From positions 62,001-126,000 of the forward strand of contig NZ_FYAK01000001.1 of assembly GCF_900185615.1 (NCBI RefSeq): 64,000 nt of DNA, given 5' to 3'. A program made the translations under genes and the position numbers. The stretch comes from Photobacterium malacitanum. Its GTDB lineage: Bacteria > Pseudomonadota > Gammaproteobacteria > Enterobacterales > Vibrionaceae. This document shows positions 54,445-63,389 of this stretch, one piece after another. Numbering within the stretch: position 1 is the stretch's first letter; each line of letters opens with the position of its first letter. The notes under the pieces are model-generated. The model searched no databases, had not been told where the DNA came from, and worked only from the letters and a program-made list of their open reading frames with translations.

Positions 54445-55659
54445 ATGAATTATCTTCCATTTAGTTTGCGTGATTTCAATGATCAATCTATTGCTGATTT
54501 TTCGTCGATGATACACGCAGCCCCCCACAAAAAAATGGCGCTAATCGTTCAAGGTGGTGGTCAACGCGGTATCTTTTCTGCGGGTGTACTTGATAGTTTT
54601 CTTGAGCACCAATTTGATCCGTTTGAATTGTATATCGGTACCTCTGCAGGAGCGCTTAATTTATCTTCTTTTATTAGTCGCCAGCCTCGATTTGGTTATC
54701 ATTTTATTCGTGATGTCTCGATGGATGATAAGTTTTTTAATCTTTATAAATATCTTAGTAAGCAACAGCCAATGAACCTTGATTGGGCGTTACAACAAGT
54801 ATCTCCCTCAGGTTTGTATCCGTTAGATATTGCAACTGCGCGTAAAACACTAGCTCATCGCACCGCACTCGCGTGTGCGACCCGTAAAGACACCCTTCAA
54901 GACTATTATTTACCGATGTACCAACAAGATTGGAGTGAGGTCTTATTAGCAAGTTGTGCTATTCCGTTGCTTTATAATCAGCCTGTTAATATGAATGAAC
55001 TGCAATGGGTGGATGGTGGTGTTAGTGCTGCAATTCCAGTAAAAGAAGCATGGCGGCGCGGGGCTGATTTAGTCGTGGTTATTCGTACTGAACCGCTAGA
55101 AGATAATCATGCTAATAGCAGTGGTAATGACGAACGAGGTATTTTTGATGATTGGCGTGAAAATATTGAAACGCAATTACCTTATTATATTGATAAGTTA
55201 AGCCTCAATGAATCGGTCGATAAAATAAAGAATATTCATCAAGAATTAAGTCAACGATTTGAACAATGGCGTCAAAATTACTGGGAAGATGAAATAACTG
55301 AGCAGCCAAATAATAATTATATCGATCAAGCTGTAGCTAAAAAGAGTTGGTTTTCACAGTTAAATATAGAGCGATTATTACAGATAACAGGGCAGGGAAC
55401 TAATTCTGAAATATTAGAAATGCTAGCGCGTTATCATCGTACTTATCGAGATGTGAATGATTTTCTGACCAATCCACCTCAAGGGTTACAAGTCATTCAA
55501 ATTGCGCCAGAGAAAACGCTAAACAGTAGTGCTTTATTAAGTAGTTATGAAGATTTAGAACTTGATTATCACCAAGGGCTGCAAATTGGTGAGCAGTTTA
55601 TTCGCTCTTTTTCTCAGATACTTAATCAAAAAACCAGTTTGATGCAGCATTTACGCTAG
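54445..55659 (+). CDS. Patatin-like phospholipase (YjjU-like)
   Basis: This is a 404-residue patatin-family hydrolase with a Ser-Asp dyad. The oxyanion loop is GGGQRGIF (about residues 37-44), the nucleophile motif is GTSAG (about 65-69) and the Asp is in WVDGGVSAAIPVKEA. It aligns with E. coli YjjU (357 aa), for example QGGGQRGIFSAGVLDSFLEHQFDPFELYIGTSAGALNLSSFI. An extra segment of about 60 residues (roughly 220-285, polar and Gln/Asn-rich) is inserted after the Asp region and is not in YjjU. There is no signal peptide, so it is cytoplasmic. Lipid substrates are presumed. GGGAGAAGAG precedes the ATG. Confidence 0.85.
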   Translation: MNYLPFSLRDFNDQSIADFSSMIHAAPHKKMALIVQGGGQRGIFSAGVLDSFLEHQFDPFELYIGTSAGALNLSSFISRQPRFGYHFIRDVSMDDKFFNLYKYLSKQQPMNLDWALQQVSPSGLYPLDIATARKTLAHRTALACATRKDTLQDYYLPMYQQDWSEVLLASCAIPLLYNQPVNMNELQWVDGGVSAAIPVKEAWRRGADLVVVIRTEPLEDNHANSSGNDERGIFDDWRENIETQLPYYIDKLSLNESVDKIKNIHQELSQRFEQWRQNYWEDEITEQPNNNYIDQAVAKKSWFSQLNIERLLQITGQGTNSEILEMLARYHRTYRDVNDFLTNPPQGLQVIQIAPEKTLNSSALLSSYEDLELDYHQGLQIGEQFIRSFSQILNQKTSLMQHLR

Positions 55660-55683
55660 AGTATGTTTATCTGCACTGAATCA

Positions 55684-55735
55684 TAAAAGCCTTGATAACC
55701 AATGTGGAAATATAGATTCACTTGATTATCAAGGC
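55684..55735 (-). terminator. Terminator between patatin gene and volA
   Basis: GCCTTGATAA (55689-55698) pairs with TTATCAAGGC (55726-55735). The T-run is on the minus strand, so it mainly ends volA; it may also stop the patatin transcript. Confidence 0.7.
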
Positions 55736-55751
55736 TAGTTACTAGGCTGTC

Positions 55752-58202
55752 TTATTTATTTAAGAACGTTGTCATATCAGCCTGCATTTTTGATGTAGTT
55801 GCTTTTGATTCATCAACAGTAAAATTATCATTAGCCGTTGGTTGAGTCACTTCTAATAATGAAGTGTGACTGCCTGGTGTATATACTTTCCAACCTTTAG
55901 TAACATTATTTGGTGTTAACTCCAGTTGTTTAATTAAAGGCTCAGTACCCGTGAATGGCGAATAAGGTAAGTTATTTGGTGTAGTAATATTTGGTATCGT
56001 ACTGTCACCAGTCACCATTTGCACCAATACTGGAACCGCCGCTGGAATACCTTTAGCAAGGTTAATCGGGTCAACAGGATCCATTACAGTTTGTGCTGCA
56101 TAGGCAAACTTAACGTAACTATCGGTCCATTGAGCAAATAAACTCGGATTATTTTGTTTAATCGCGCTAATGTTATTAACGTAACACTTATTCAAATCTT
56201 TATTGTTATCGTCCTGAGCTTTATAGCAAACATTGAGTGCTTGTAGAAATTTGCCTGTTTCAATCACTTCAGGGGTTATTTGAGTCGGGTTTGATACCGT
56301 AGTTTGTAAAATACCTGCTTTTAAAAGCCCACCAAAACTACCTGAGTTTAATAGTAGGTAGGGGATCTCTGCACCTGGGTTTGCCAATGCGAGTTTATTG
56401 ATAGCAAAGTATTGTTTATCAAATGCAGGGTTCATTGTTGGACGATTAGCAATATTACCAACATTGGTACCAACAATTGCACCTAATGAATGGCCTGTAA
56501 AATTAACACCGCTATTGGGATTTAACATCTCTAATGGTGAAACAGGATTGAGATCTTGGTTATTTTGTTGTTGTTGCTGAATATGAGCAAACAATGAGCC
56601 AATAGAAGCACGGAGGTTGACCACATCAATCGTACTTTGGCGTAAGTTATCTCGTGCAACGGTTAAATCTTGTAAGTTCAGATAGATAGATGGATCTGAG
56701 GAAGCATTCTCGTATTTTGTATTGCCATTTGCATCAATAAGATGAATACCGCGGTCTTCACCATGAAGAGGCTGGTTGATGGCAAAAATAGCGCGGCATT
56801 GATCGCCAATTAATGTTTCGGCTAAAGACGGTAAACCATCACTGTGTGCGGTTAATACACTTTTATTCGAAGTAATACCATGCTGGAAGATAGTAACATC
56901 GTTAGCACCAAGTGCTTGGCATTTTTTGTTACTTGGTAGTACTAAAGTATAATCAATAGTTTGTACTGATTTTAGCTCAGGAACAGCGCTGTAACGAGTG
57001 ATTAAACGCTCAGGATCCAGTTGGTTACCATTGGCTAAATACAGTGTTTTTCCCATTAACTTAGTTAATACTTCAACTTGTTTTTGTGGGTTAGTCGCAA
57101 CTTGCGCCATGTCTTGTAGTGATACATTCGCTGCTGCTAACTGGTTTAAAATGGTCGCTTTATCGGCATTACTACCATTAGTTAACACATATTTAATTTT
57201 AGCGAGGCTAGGCATACCACTTTGCCAAGGGGTATTCATGAACTTGTTTGGTTGAATATCTAAGTAATAAGGTAAAGAAAGTTTACCGTGATAGATACGG
57301 ACATTACTTGTACCATTTACTTTATTGTTATCTTCAACTTCTATTGGCTGCGAGAAGGTAAACAGTTTATCAAGTTGTGCTGATGTAACGGTTGGTGCAA
57401 TAGCAGAGCCTTTCCAGACGGTATTTGCGCCGTTCTGCAGTGCCTCTTCAGTTGCCATTTTGGCAGCAAATAGCACATCACCAGATGATAACGTTGTAAA
57501 CCATGAAGAGAAGATAATATCGCGCTTTTGTACAATACCGTGAAAAGCTTCTTCAGTGGCATGAGTGATCTTTTGCGCAGGTAATAATGCTGGTGCTGGT
57601 GGTAACTTATCTGACTTCAGTAAGGCATACGAATTGCTCGTACCAACAGCTTGGCCATTAACGTCTTTAAGAGCGTCAGTAACAGCAAACATGTAGTTAC
57701 TTGCCGGATCTAATGGCTTAAGCAGGATCACAATTAAACTGTGACCAGAGACTTGAAGAGTAAAATCTCCATTTTGCTGAGATAATAGAGTTGGCTTTGT
57801 TGTATCGTCAGGGTTAGTTGGATCACCTGATTTAATTAAATAAAAGCTATTTTCTGCCGGTGATTTATCGAGTTCCTTACCGGTAAAATTAATGGTGATC
57901 GGCTGAGTGGTACTCCAACCATCAGTTTGACCCATAGCGACTAATGGATCTGAAGTATTGGTTTTATCTTTAGCCATTGCTTCTGTTGCAAGGGTACCAT
58001 TTTGCACATCCATTGCTAAATATGTCGGTAGTACGAGTTTTTTATCTTTGGCTAGTAGATCAAAATTTACCTTTGTTTCAGCTTTTAAACTTGCTGCAAT
58101 ATTAGGATCAATCGGTGATTGATTCTCTAAACTTCCGTTACCTTTACATGCTATTAAAGTTAACGCAGAGGTAACTAATAATGCGATAGAACGTATTTTC
58201 AT
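55752..58202 (-). CDS. volA: Surface-exposed outer-membrane lipase/lysophospholipase VolA
   Basis: This is an 816-residue lipoprotein. A signal peptide ends in a lipobox (LTLIAC, Cys19 to be lipidated). The C-terminal half is an alpha/beta hydrolase: the nucleophile is in FTGHSLGAIVG, and a likely catalytic His is in PGSHTSLLEV near the end. It matches the Pla-1/cef extracellular lipase family that includes V. cholerae VolA, which releases fatty acids from lysophosphatidylcholine at the cell surface. It is 34 bp downstream of a fadL gene, as in V. cholerae, so fatty acids released outside can be taken up by the same operon. Confidence 0.88.
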   Translation of the reverse strand: MKIRSIALLVTSALTLIACKGNGSLENQSPIDPNIAASLKAETKVNFDLLAKDKKLVLPTYLAMDVQNGTLATEAMAKDKTNTSDPLVAMGQTDGWSTTQPITINFTGKELDKSPAENSFYLIKSGDPTNPDDTTKPTLLSQQNGDFTLQVSGHSLIVILLKPLDPASNYMFAVTDALKDVNGQAVGTSNSYALLKSDKLPPAPALLPAQKITHATEEAFHGIVQKRDIIFSSWFTTLSSGDVLFAAKMATEEALQNGANTVWKGSAIAPTVTSAQLDKLFTFSQPIEVEDNNKVNGTSNVRIYHGKLSLPYYLDIQPNKFMNTPWQSGMPSLAKIKYVLTNGSNADKATILNQLAAANVSLQDMAQVATNPQKQVEVLTKLMGKTLYLANGNQLDPERLITRYSAVPELKSVQTIDYTLVLPSNKKCQALGANDVTIFQHGITSNKSVLTAHSDGLPSLAETLIGDQCRAIFAINQPLHGEDRGIHLIDANGNTKYENASSDPSIYLNLQDLTVARDNLRQSTIDVVNLRASIGSLFAHIQQQQQNNQDLNPVSPLEMLNPNSGVNFTGHSLGAIVGTNVGNIANRPTMNPAFDKQYFAINKLALANPGAEIPYLLLNSGSFGGLLKAGILQTTVSNPTQITPEVIETGKFLQALNVCYKAQDDNNKDLNKCYVNNISAIKQNNPSLFAQWTDSYVKFAYAAQTVMDPVDPINLAKGIPAAVPVLVQMVTGDSTIPNITTPNNLPYSPFTGTEPLIKQLELTPNNVTKGWKVYTPGSHTSLLEVTQPTANDNFTVDESKATTSKMQADMTTFLNK

Positions 58203-58236
58203 AGTGATTCCTAATGATTTTATAGTTTATTTCGCA

Positions 58237-59466
58237 TTAAAAGCGGTAATTAACTTGGGCGGCGGCTAGGTAAGCTTTACCTGATGACGTTAAGCTATCT
58301 TTCTCACCGACGGGTGTTTGCTCGATGAAATCAGCTTTTTTACTGTGAATATAAGTCACACCAAGATCAACAGAAAGTGCAGGGCTGTAATGGTAAGTTG
58401 CACCTGCTGAATACCAATAACGGTCGGTATCTGGAATACTCAGTGTTGCTTGTCCCGCTTGCTGATCAATGGCAAAGCCATAGCGTAATGTCCAAGTTGG
58501 ATTGAGGGTATAGGTTGTACCTACGGCCCAACGATAAGTATCTTTAAAGTTTTCTTTCTTAACAAAACAGCTGCCGTTAGCACATTCAGAACTGGTCGCT
58601 TTAATTTGTTTGAATTTATTGTATTGCGTCCATTGGACACTATAGCTAATAGCCCATTGTGGGTTTAGCTGGTGGAAGCCTGAAAACTCAGCAATCGCTG
58701 GCAGTGGTAGCTTAAGGTTTGCTGCAACAGTTTGATTGGGTTTGGATGTTGCTTGGCCCAAGTAGTCAGTAAAATGGCCATTAAAATTGAGATCGACTTG
58801 TGAGCGGTAGCTTAATCCAAAACGGTTGTTATTATCGAGTTCATATAACGCACCAATATTCCAACCCCAGCCCCAACTTGTGCCTTTCATATCGATAAGA
58901 TTATGGCTTGGTGCGGCGTAAGATAAAGAGCCTAAACGACGGTTAAATTCTGCGGTGCCATAAACAAGGCTAACACCACCACCAATGCTTAATTGTGGCG
59001 ATAAACGATAAGCAATATTAGGATTGAAGTTAACGGTTTCTAATGATGTTTTACCCGCTAAACTGCCTGCTTGCATTGCCTTTGGATAATCGGTTGTCAC
59101 GCCATAATTACTGAAAATGGCTAAACCAACCGCGGTTTTGTCATTAAGCGGTTGGATGTAGTATGCCGCAGGAACAAAACTGATAGGTGAAATATCTTTT
59201 GCTGTTTCATTATGAGTGTGATCATCAATATCAATTGATGGGTTGATAACACTAGCAACACCTGAAACTTCAGCATTCTTAAAACGTGTCATTGCTGCGG
59301 GGTTACGCGCTAGAACAGCTGCCGTATCTGCGACAGCGGCATCACCTGCGTAAGCACGTCCAAGACCTGCTGCTGAATGTTCTGATACTTGATAGCCGGC
59401 GGCATACGCTTGGCTAGAAAGCAATGCTGTAATAATTAAGGCAATATTATTTTTATTAATGGACAT
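58237..59466 (-). CDS. fadL: Outer-membrane long-chain fatty acid transporter FadL
   Basis: This is a 409-residue FadL/TodX-family porin. A Sec signal (ending SSQAYA) is followed by AGYQVSEHSAAGLGRAYAGDAAVADTAAVLARNPAAMTRF, the hatch domain containing the conserved NPA box. The barrel ends in QVNYRF. It is shorter than E. coli FadL (446 aa), as in many Vibrio paralogues. It is the first gene of the fadL-volA unit. A GAGAGACA ribosome site precedes the ATG. Vibrio usually has several FadL copies, so this is one of them. Confidence 0.9.
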   Translation of the reverse strand: MSINKNNIALIITALLSSQAYAAGYQVSEHSAAGLGRAYAGDAAVADTAAVLARNPAAMTRFKNAEVSGVASVINPSIDIDDHTHNETAKDISPISFVPAAYYIQPLNDKTAVGLAIFSNYGVTTDYPKAMQAGSLAGKTSLETVNFNPNIAYRLSPQLSIGGGVSLVYGTAEFNRRLGSLSYAAPSHNLIDMKGTSWGWGWNIGALYELDNNNRFGLSYRSQVDLNFNGHFTDYLGQATSKPNQTVAANLKLPLPAIAEFSGFHQLNPQWAISYSVQWTQYNKFKQIKATSSECANGSCFVKKENFKDTYRWAVGTTYTLNPTWTLRYGFAIDQQAGQATLSIPDTDRYWYSAGATYHYSPALSVDLGVTYIHSKKADFIEQTPVGEKDSLTSSGKAYLAAAQVNYRF

Positions 59467-59765
59467 TATGCTGTCTCTCTATAATTGCGAGTAGCTTCTT
59501 GCTGTTTCACCCGTCAATGACGGTGGGATTTTTAAGAGAGAGAAGTATAGTTATACCTCAAGGGAATAATAAGCAAAGATGAACAAATATCACAATAAAA
59601 TGGTTTGTTTGGTTATACTTTGTTCATATTGGTGGTTTATAGATGAAGTTTGATTGATAAAACTGTTAAAGTATTTACTCTAATTTTGGCGATGTAAGCG
59701 ATAAAGTTTTACATATTAGGCGACGTTTTCTGTATTTTAGTTAATGTTTACTGCGAATTTTGACC
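59467..59765. other. Upstream region of fadL
   Basis: This holds the promoter of fadL-volA. A short CCGTC-AAT-GACGG hairpin (about 59511-59523) lies in the probable leader. No FadR site was recognised with confidence. Confidence 0.45.
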
Positions 59766-59793
59766 AAAAAAAAGGCCCTTTTAAAGGACCTTT
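59766..59793 (-). terminator. Terminator of ppaC
   Basis: On the minus strand AAAGGTCC pairs with GGGCCTTT, followed by a run of T residues, 25 bp past the ppaC stop. Confidence 0.85.
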
Positions 59794-59817
59794 ATTCTCA
59801 ATAATCGTGGTGATTAT

Positions 59818-60726
59818 TTACTTTGCAAGTACTGTTTGTAGCCAAGGCCAGCCTTGCTTCTTACGGCTTAGCGTATTTTCCATCATTAATACGCCATCAG
59901 TCGCATGGGTATCAAGAATGTGATTCCAATCACCAGTGTAAAGTAGGCGTGTCGTGCTGGTTGTGATGTCTGTTAGCATCAATGCAGCCATACCAAGACC
60001 TTCTTCATCACAACGGCGCTGAAGATCGGCTTGAAGCTCTTCAATCATGCTATCAACTTGCTCAAGTGTCGCAAGTTCGATTTGACCAACAACAACGTCA
60101 CGATCGTTGAAAGGGTAGCCTTTAAGGTCTTTCTCAACAAGTTGAGCTGCTGTTAAACCTGCGATATCAGTTTTAGCAATAAGAAGCGCTTTGATAAATG
60201 CTTCTAGATCTTGTACGTCAGCAATTTGAGCAAGCTCATGTACTGCATCTTTATCTTTTTGAGTACATGTTGGAGAAGCAAAGCCTACAGTATCAGATAG
60301 GATCGCTGACATCATAAGTACTGCTAGTTCACGAGTGATTTCATGACCTTCAATCTTGAATAAGTTGAATAGTACAGTACAAGTACAGCCTACAGGCCAG
60401 ATCCATGCTTCCATTGGGTTAATTGTCATTACATCACCTAGGCGGTGGTGGTCAACAATACCTACAACTTCAGCTTCAGCTAGATCATCAGGTGCTTGAG
60501 CAAGATCTGAGTAGTCTACTAGCCATACTTTCTCGCCAGCAACGCTTGTACGTAGCTCAGGAGCTGTAACGCCAGCCATCTCAAGGATATGTAGTGTTTC
60601 ACGGTTCATTTCACCTTGGCGAATTGCTGTCGCTTCAAGGCCACGAGCTTTAAGAAATGCTGTACAAACTAGTGCAGAACAAATGCTGTCACTATCTGGG
60701 TTTTTGTGACCTACAACTTGGATCAT
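59818..60726 (-). CDS. ppaC: Manganese-dependent inorganic pyrophosphatase (family II)
   Basis: This is a 302-residue cytoplasmic enzyme that splits pyrophosphate to phosphate and so pulls biosynthetic reactions forward. The DHH-family motifs are intact: GHKNPDSDSICSA (His7, Asp11, Asp13), VDYSD, and GIVDHHRLGD near residue 90. The C-terminal DHHA2 domain ends in SRKKQGWPWLQTVL, carrying the Arg-Lys-Lys substrate-binding motif. No CBS domains are present. It is a single gene with its own terminator. Vibrio and Shewanella commonly have this enzyme besides, or instead of, the family I enzyme. Confidence 0.93.
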   Translation of the reverse strand: MIQVVGHKNPDSDSICSALVCTAFLKARGLEATAIRQGEMNRETLHILEMAGVTAPELRTSVAGEKVWLVDYSDLAQAPDDLAEAEVVGIVDHHRLGDVMTINPMEAWIWPVGCTCTVLFNLFKIEGHEITRELAVLMMSAILSDTVGFASPTCTQKDKDAVHELAQIADVQDLEAFIKALLIAKTDIAGLTAAQLVEKDLKGYPFNDRDVVVGQIELATLEQVDSMIEELQADLQRRCDEEGLGMAALMLTDITTSTTRLLYTGDWNHILDTHATDGVLMMENTLSRKKQGWPWLQTVLAK

Positions 60727-60907
60727 GATATTTCCTTTACTTTATCTGTAACAGCGCAGTGCTGTGTAACATATATAAGATTAACTTGATTCTTTATTGA
60801 TTATACCCTGAAGACTGAGTGTTTTATAGGGATAAGCGTGATCAAGAACTTGGGATGGGGGAGGATTTTAGAGTATTTTGCAGAAATAACAATTAAGACA
60901 AACAAAT

Positions 60908-60937
60908 AAAGGCGCGAGTGTCTAATCTCGCGCCTTT
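60908..60937. terminator. Terminator of the GGGtGRT operon
   Basis: AAAGGCGCGAG (60908-60918) and CTCGCGCCTTT (60927-60937) make a perfect stem with T residues on both flanks, 38 bp past the last stop of the operon. Confidence 0.85.
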
Positions 60938-60975
60938 TTCGTTATTTGAAGATAAACTTTTTTATTTTACTGAGC

Positions 60976-61977
60976 TTATTTAGCTGCTTGCTCGATAGCA
61001 ACAGCAACAGCAACAGTAGCACCAACCATTGGGTTGTTACCCATACCAATAAGACCCATCATTTCAACGTGAGCTGGTACAGATGAAGAACCTGCAAACT
61101 GAGCGTCAGAGTGCATACGACCCATAGTATCAGTAAGACCGTAAGAAGCTGGACCTGCAGCAACGTTATCAGGGTGAAGAGTACGACCAGTACCGCCGCC
61201 TGATGCTACTGAGAAGTAAGCTTTGCCTGCTTCTAGACGTTCTTTTTTGTACGTACCAGCAACAGGGTGTTGGAAACGTGTTGGGTTAGTTGAGTTACCA
61301 GTGATAGAGATATCAACATTTTCGCGGTGCATAATTGCAACGCCTTCACGTACATCATCAGAACCGTAACAGTTGATGTCACCACGTTGTGTTTGAGAGA
61401 AACGACGCTCAGAAACAACGTTTAATTCACCAGTAACGTAATCGAATTTAGTTTCAACGTAGTTAAAGCCGTTGATACGTGCGATTAGGTATGCAGCATC
61501 TTTACCAAGACCGTTAAGAATAACGCGTAGTGGGTTAGTACGTACTTTGTTAGCGTTTAGAGCAATTTTGATCGCACCTTCAGCTGCTGCAAATGATTCG
61601 TGACCTGCAAGGAATGCGAAACATTGTGTTTCGTTGCTTAGCAGACGAGCGCCTAGACGACCGTGACCAATACCTACTTGACGTTGATCAGCAACAGAAC
61701 CAGGAATACAGAAAGCTTGTAGGCCTTGACCTAGGAATTCAGCAGCGTCAGCCGCTGTTTTTGCGCCTTCTTTAAGTGCAATAGCTGTACCTAAAACGTA
61801 AGCCCAAGATGCGTTTTCAAATGCGATAGGTTGTGTTTCTTTAACGATGTTGTATGCATCAACACCATTTTCATTACAGAAATCACGAGCTTCTTCTAGT
61901 GAAGCGAAACCGTACTGTTCTAGTACTGGAGTAATTTGTGCAATACGACGATCAAAACTTTCAAATAATGCAGCCAT
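60976..61977 (-). CDS. GGGtGRT family protein
   Basis: This is a 333-residue cytoplasmic protein of the family named for its GGGtGRT motif, visible as SVASGGGTGRTLHPDNVA (about residues 261-278). A second Gly-rich patch lies near the C-terminus (GLIGMGNNPMVGATVAVA). It has no membrane segment. Its biochemical role is not established as far as I know. It is almost always beside a NifU-like scaffold, as here (102 bp upstream), so a role with iron-sulfur or metal chemistry is inferred. AAGGACACTCC precedes the ATG. Confidence 0.85.
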   Translation of the reverse strand: MAALFESFDRRIAQITPVLEQYGFASLEEARDFCNENGVDAYNIVKETQPIAFENASWAYVLGTAIALKEGAKTAADAAEFLGQGLQAFCIPGSVADQRQVGIGHGRLGARLLSNETQCFAFLAGHESFAAAEGAIKIALNANKVRTNPLRVILNGLGKDAAYLIARINGFNYVETKFDYVTGELNVVSERRFSQTQRGDINCYGSDDVREGVAIMHRENVDISITGNSTNPTRFQHPVAGTYKKERLEAGKAYFSVASGGGTGRTLHPDNVAAGPASYGLTDTMGRMHSDAQFAGSSSVPAHVEMMGLIGMGNNPMVGATVAVAVAIEQAAK

Positions 61978-62079
61978 GATGGAGTGTCCTTTAATTCGGT
62001 AAAAACAATTTCAGTGACGCTGTAACTCTTAAGAAGTTAAAATAAACGCGTCATTTACTTGTGTGATATAGGTCTATGA

Positions 62080-62772
62080 TTACTCGTGACGAGGATCGAT
62101 AGTACGAACTGCTTCATCAAAGCGACCGTATTGACCCATTGCTTGTTCCATAGCTTCTGCTGCAGGAACACCTTTACCGATAGATTCCATCATCTTACCT
62201 ACGTTTACAAAACGGTAGCCAATGATTTCGTCGTTGTCATCTAGTGCAATTTTAGTAACGTAACCTTCAGCCATCTCCATGTAGCGAGGGCCTTTTTCAC
62301 GTGTACCGTAGTGTGTACCAACTTGGCTACGTAGACCTTTACCCAGATCTTCAAGACCAGCACCGATTGGTAAGCCATCTAAAGAGAATGCAGTTTGAGT
62401 ACGGCCGTAAACGTACTGAAGGAAGATTTCACGCATTGCAACGTTGATAGCATCACACACAAGGTCAGTGTTTAATGCTTCAAGGATTGTTTTACCAGTG
62501 ATGATTTCTGAAGCCATTGCTGCAGAGTGAGTCATACCAGAACAACCGATAGTTTCGATTAGTGCTTCTTCGATGATGCCGTTTTTAACGTTAAGTGTTA
62601 ATTTCGCAGCACCTTGCTGTGGCGCACAAGCACCAACACCGTGGCTTACACCAGAAATAGCAATAACATCTTTAGGGCTAACCCAGCGACCTTCTACTGG
62701 AATTGGCGCTGACTCGTGCATTTGGCCACGAGAGATAGGACACATGTTTTGAACTTCACTTGAGTATTGCAT
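62080..62772 (-). CDS. NifU/IscU-like iron-sulfur scaffold family protein
   Basis: This 230-residue protein contains a NifU-N/IscU-like domain. The central part has GACAPQQGAAKLTLNVKNGIIEEALIETIGCSGMTHSAAMASEIITGKT, which has the Cys placing of the scaffold fold. The C-terminal 80 residues are extra compared with IscU (128 aa). It is first in a two-gene unit with the GGGtGRT protein and precedes it by 102 bp. GAGG lies seven bases before the ATG. The role is inferred from fold likeness and the constant pairing. Confidence 0.8.
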   Translation of the reverse strand: MQYSSEVQNMCPISRGQMHESAPIPVEGRWVSPKDVIAISGVSHGVGACAPQQGAAKLTLNVKNGIIEEALIETIGCSGMTHSAAMASEIITGKTILEALNTDLVCDAINVAMREIFLQYVYGRTQTAFSLDGLPIGAGLEDLGKGLRSQVGTHYGTREKGPRYMEMAEGYVTKIALDDNDEIIGYRFVNVGKMMESIGKGVPAAEAMEQAMGQYGRFDEAVRTIDPRHE

Positions 62773-62879
62773 TGCTCTGCCTCATAGACACCGCAGTTAG
62801 GCAATAAGATAATACAAAAGGTATGCATTAGCGTATTACTATTAGCAGTGTAGAATTGATAATTCGTTATCGTGCAGAT

Positions 62880-63060
62880 AATGTGACGAGGACGATATAC
62901 GTTAACAACGCGACGTGTTTGAAACCACAATATCGTTGGGTATTCAACAGAGAAATAACACGGTCCTCGACCATTAAAAGCCGAATGTTGTCAGACGTCA
63001 TTATCCTTAAAGAAATTCGATAAGGCGGTTAAAGGAGGAACATCATCTCCCGCTATAAAA
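62880..63060 (-). ncRNA. Candidate structured leader RNA upstream of the NifU-like/GGGtGRT operon
   Basis: Read on the minus strand, several stems are possible. The first is GCGG...CCGC enclosing GGAG...CTCC (about 63055-63023). The second is CCTTA...TAAGG (about 63024-63004). The third is GGTC-GAG-GACC (62973-62963). A long-range pairing CGAGGAC (62969-62963) with GTCCTCG (62893-62887) excludes the third hairpin. I do not recognise the class. Confidence 0.35.
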
Positions 63061-63389
63061 AGATAAATATCAAACGATTTTTATAGCAACAAAACTGATT
63101 TTATTATCTATTTTGCTAATGGAATAAATATACGCTTTTTTTTGTATTCAAGGTTATTTAAATTTTGGAAAAAAGATTTCAATTATGAAATCATTAACTG
63201 ATAATTATTCTTATTATTAATTGGTATATTTCAAATATTACGCTATATATTTAACGTGTTGATATTTAGGTTTTTATTTCTTAGTTTGTTATATTCAAAA
63301 AACATATATAACAATATTGAGTTGAAATGTATTATTATTTAATCAATATTAAATGATAATTGTTTTTATTAAGTTATTGGAGAATATCA
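63061..63389. other. AT-rich intergenic stretch
   Basis: This lies between the divergent NifU-like operon and the hydrolase gene. It probably holds both promoters. I see no open frame or recognisable operator. Confidence 0.5.

Noticed and set aside
59508..59530. Terminator on the + strand upstream of fadL
   Set aside because: CCGTC-AAT-GACGG is followed by T residues, but no + strand gene ends there. It is more likely part of the fadL leader.
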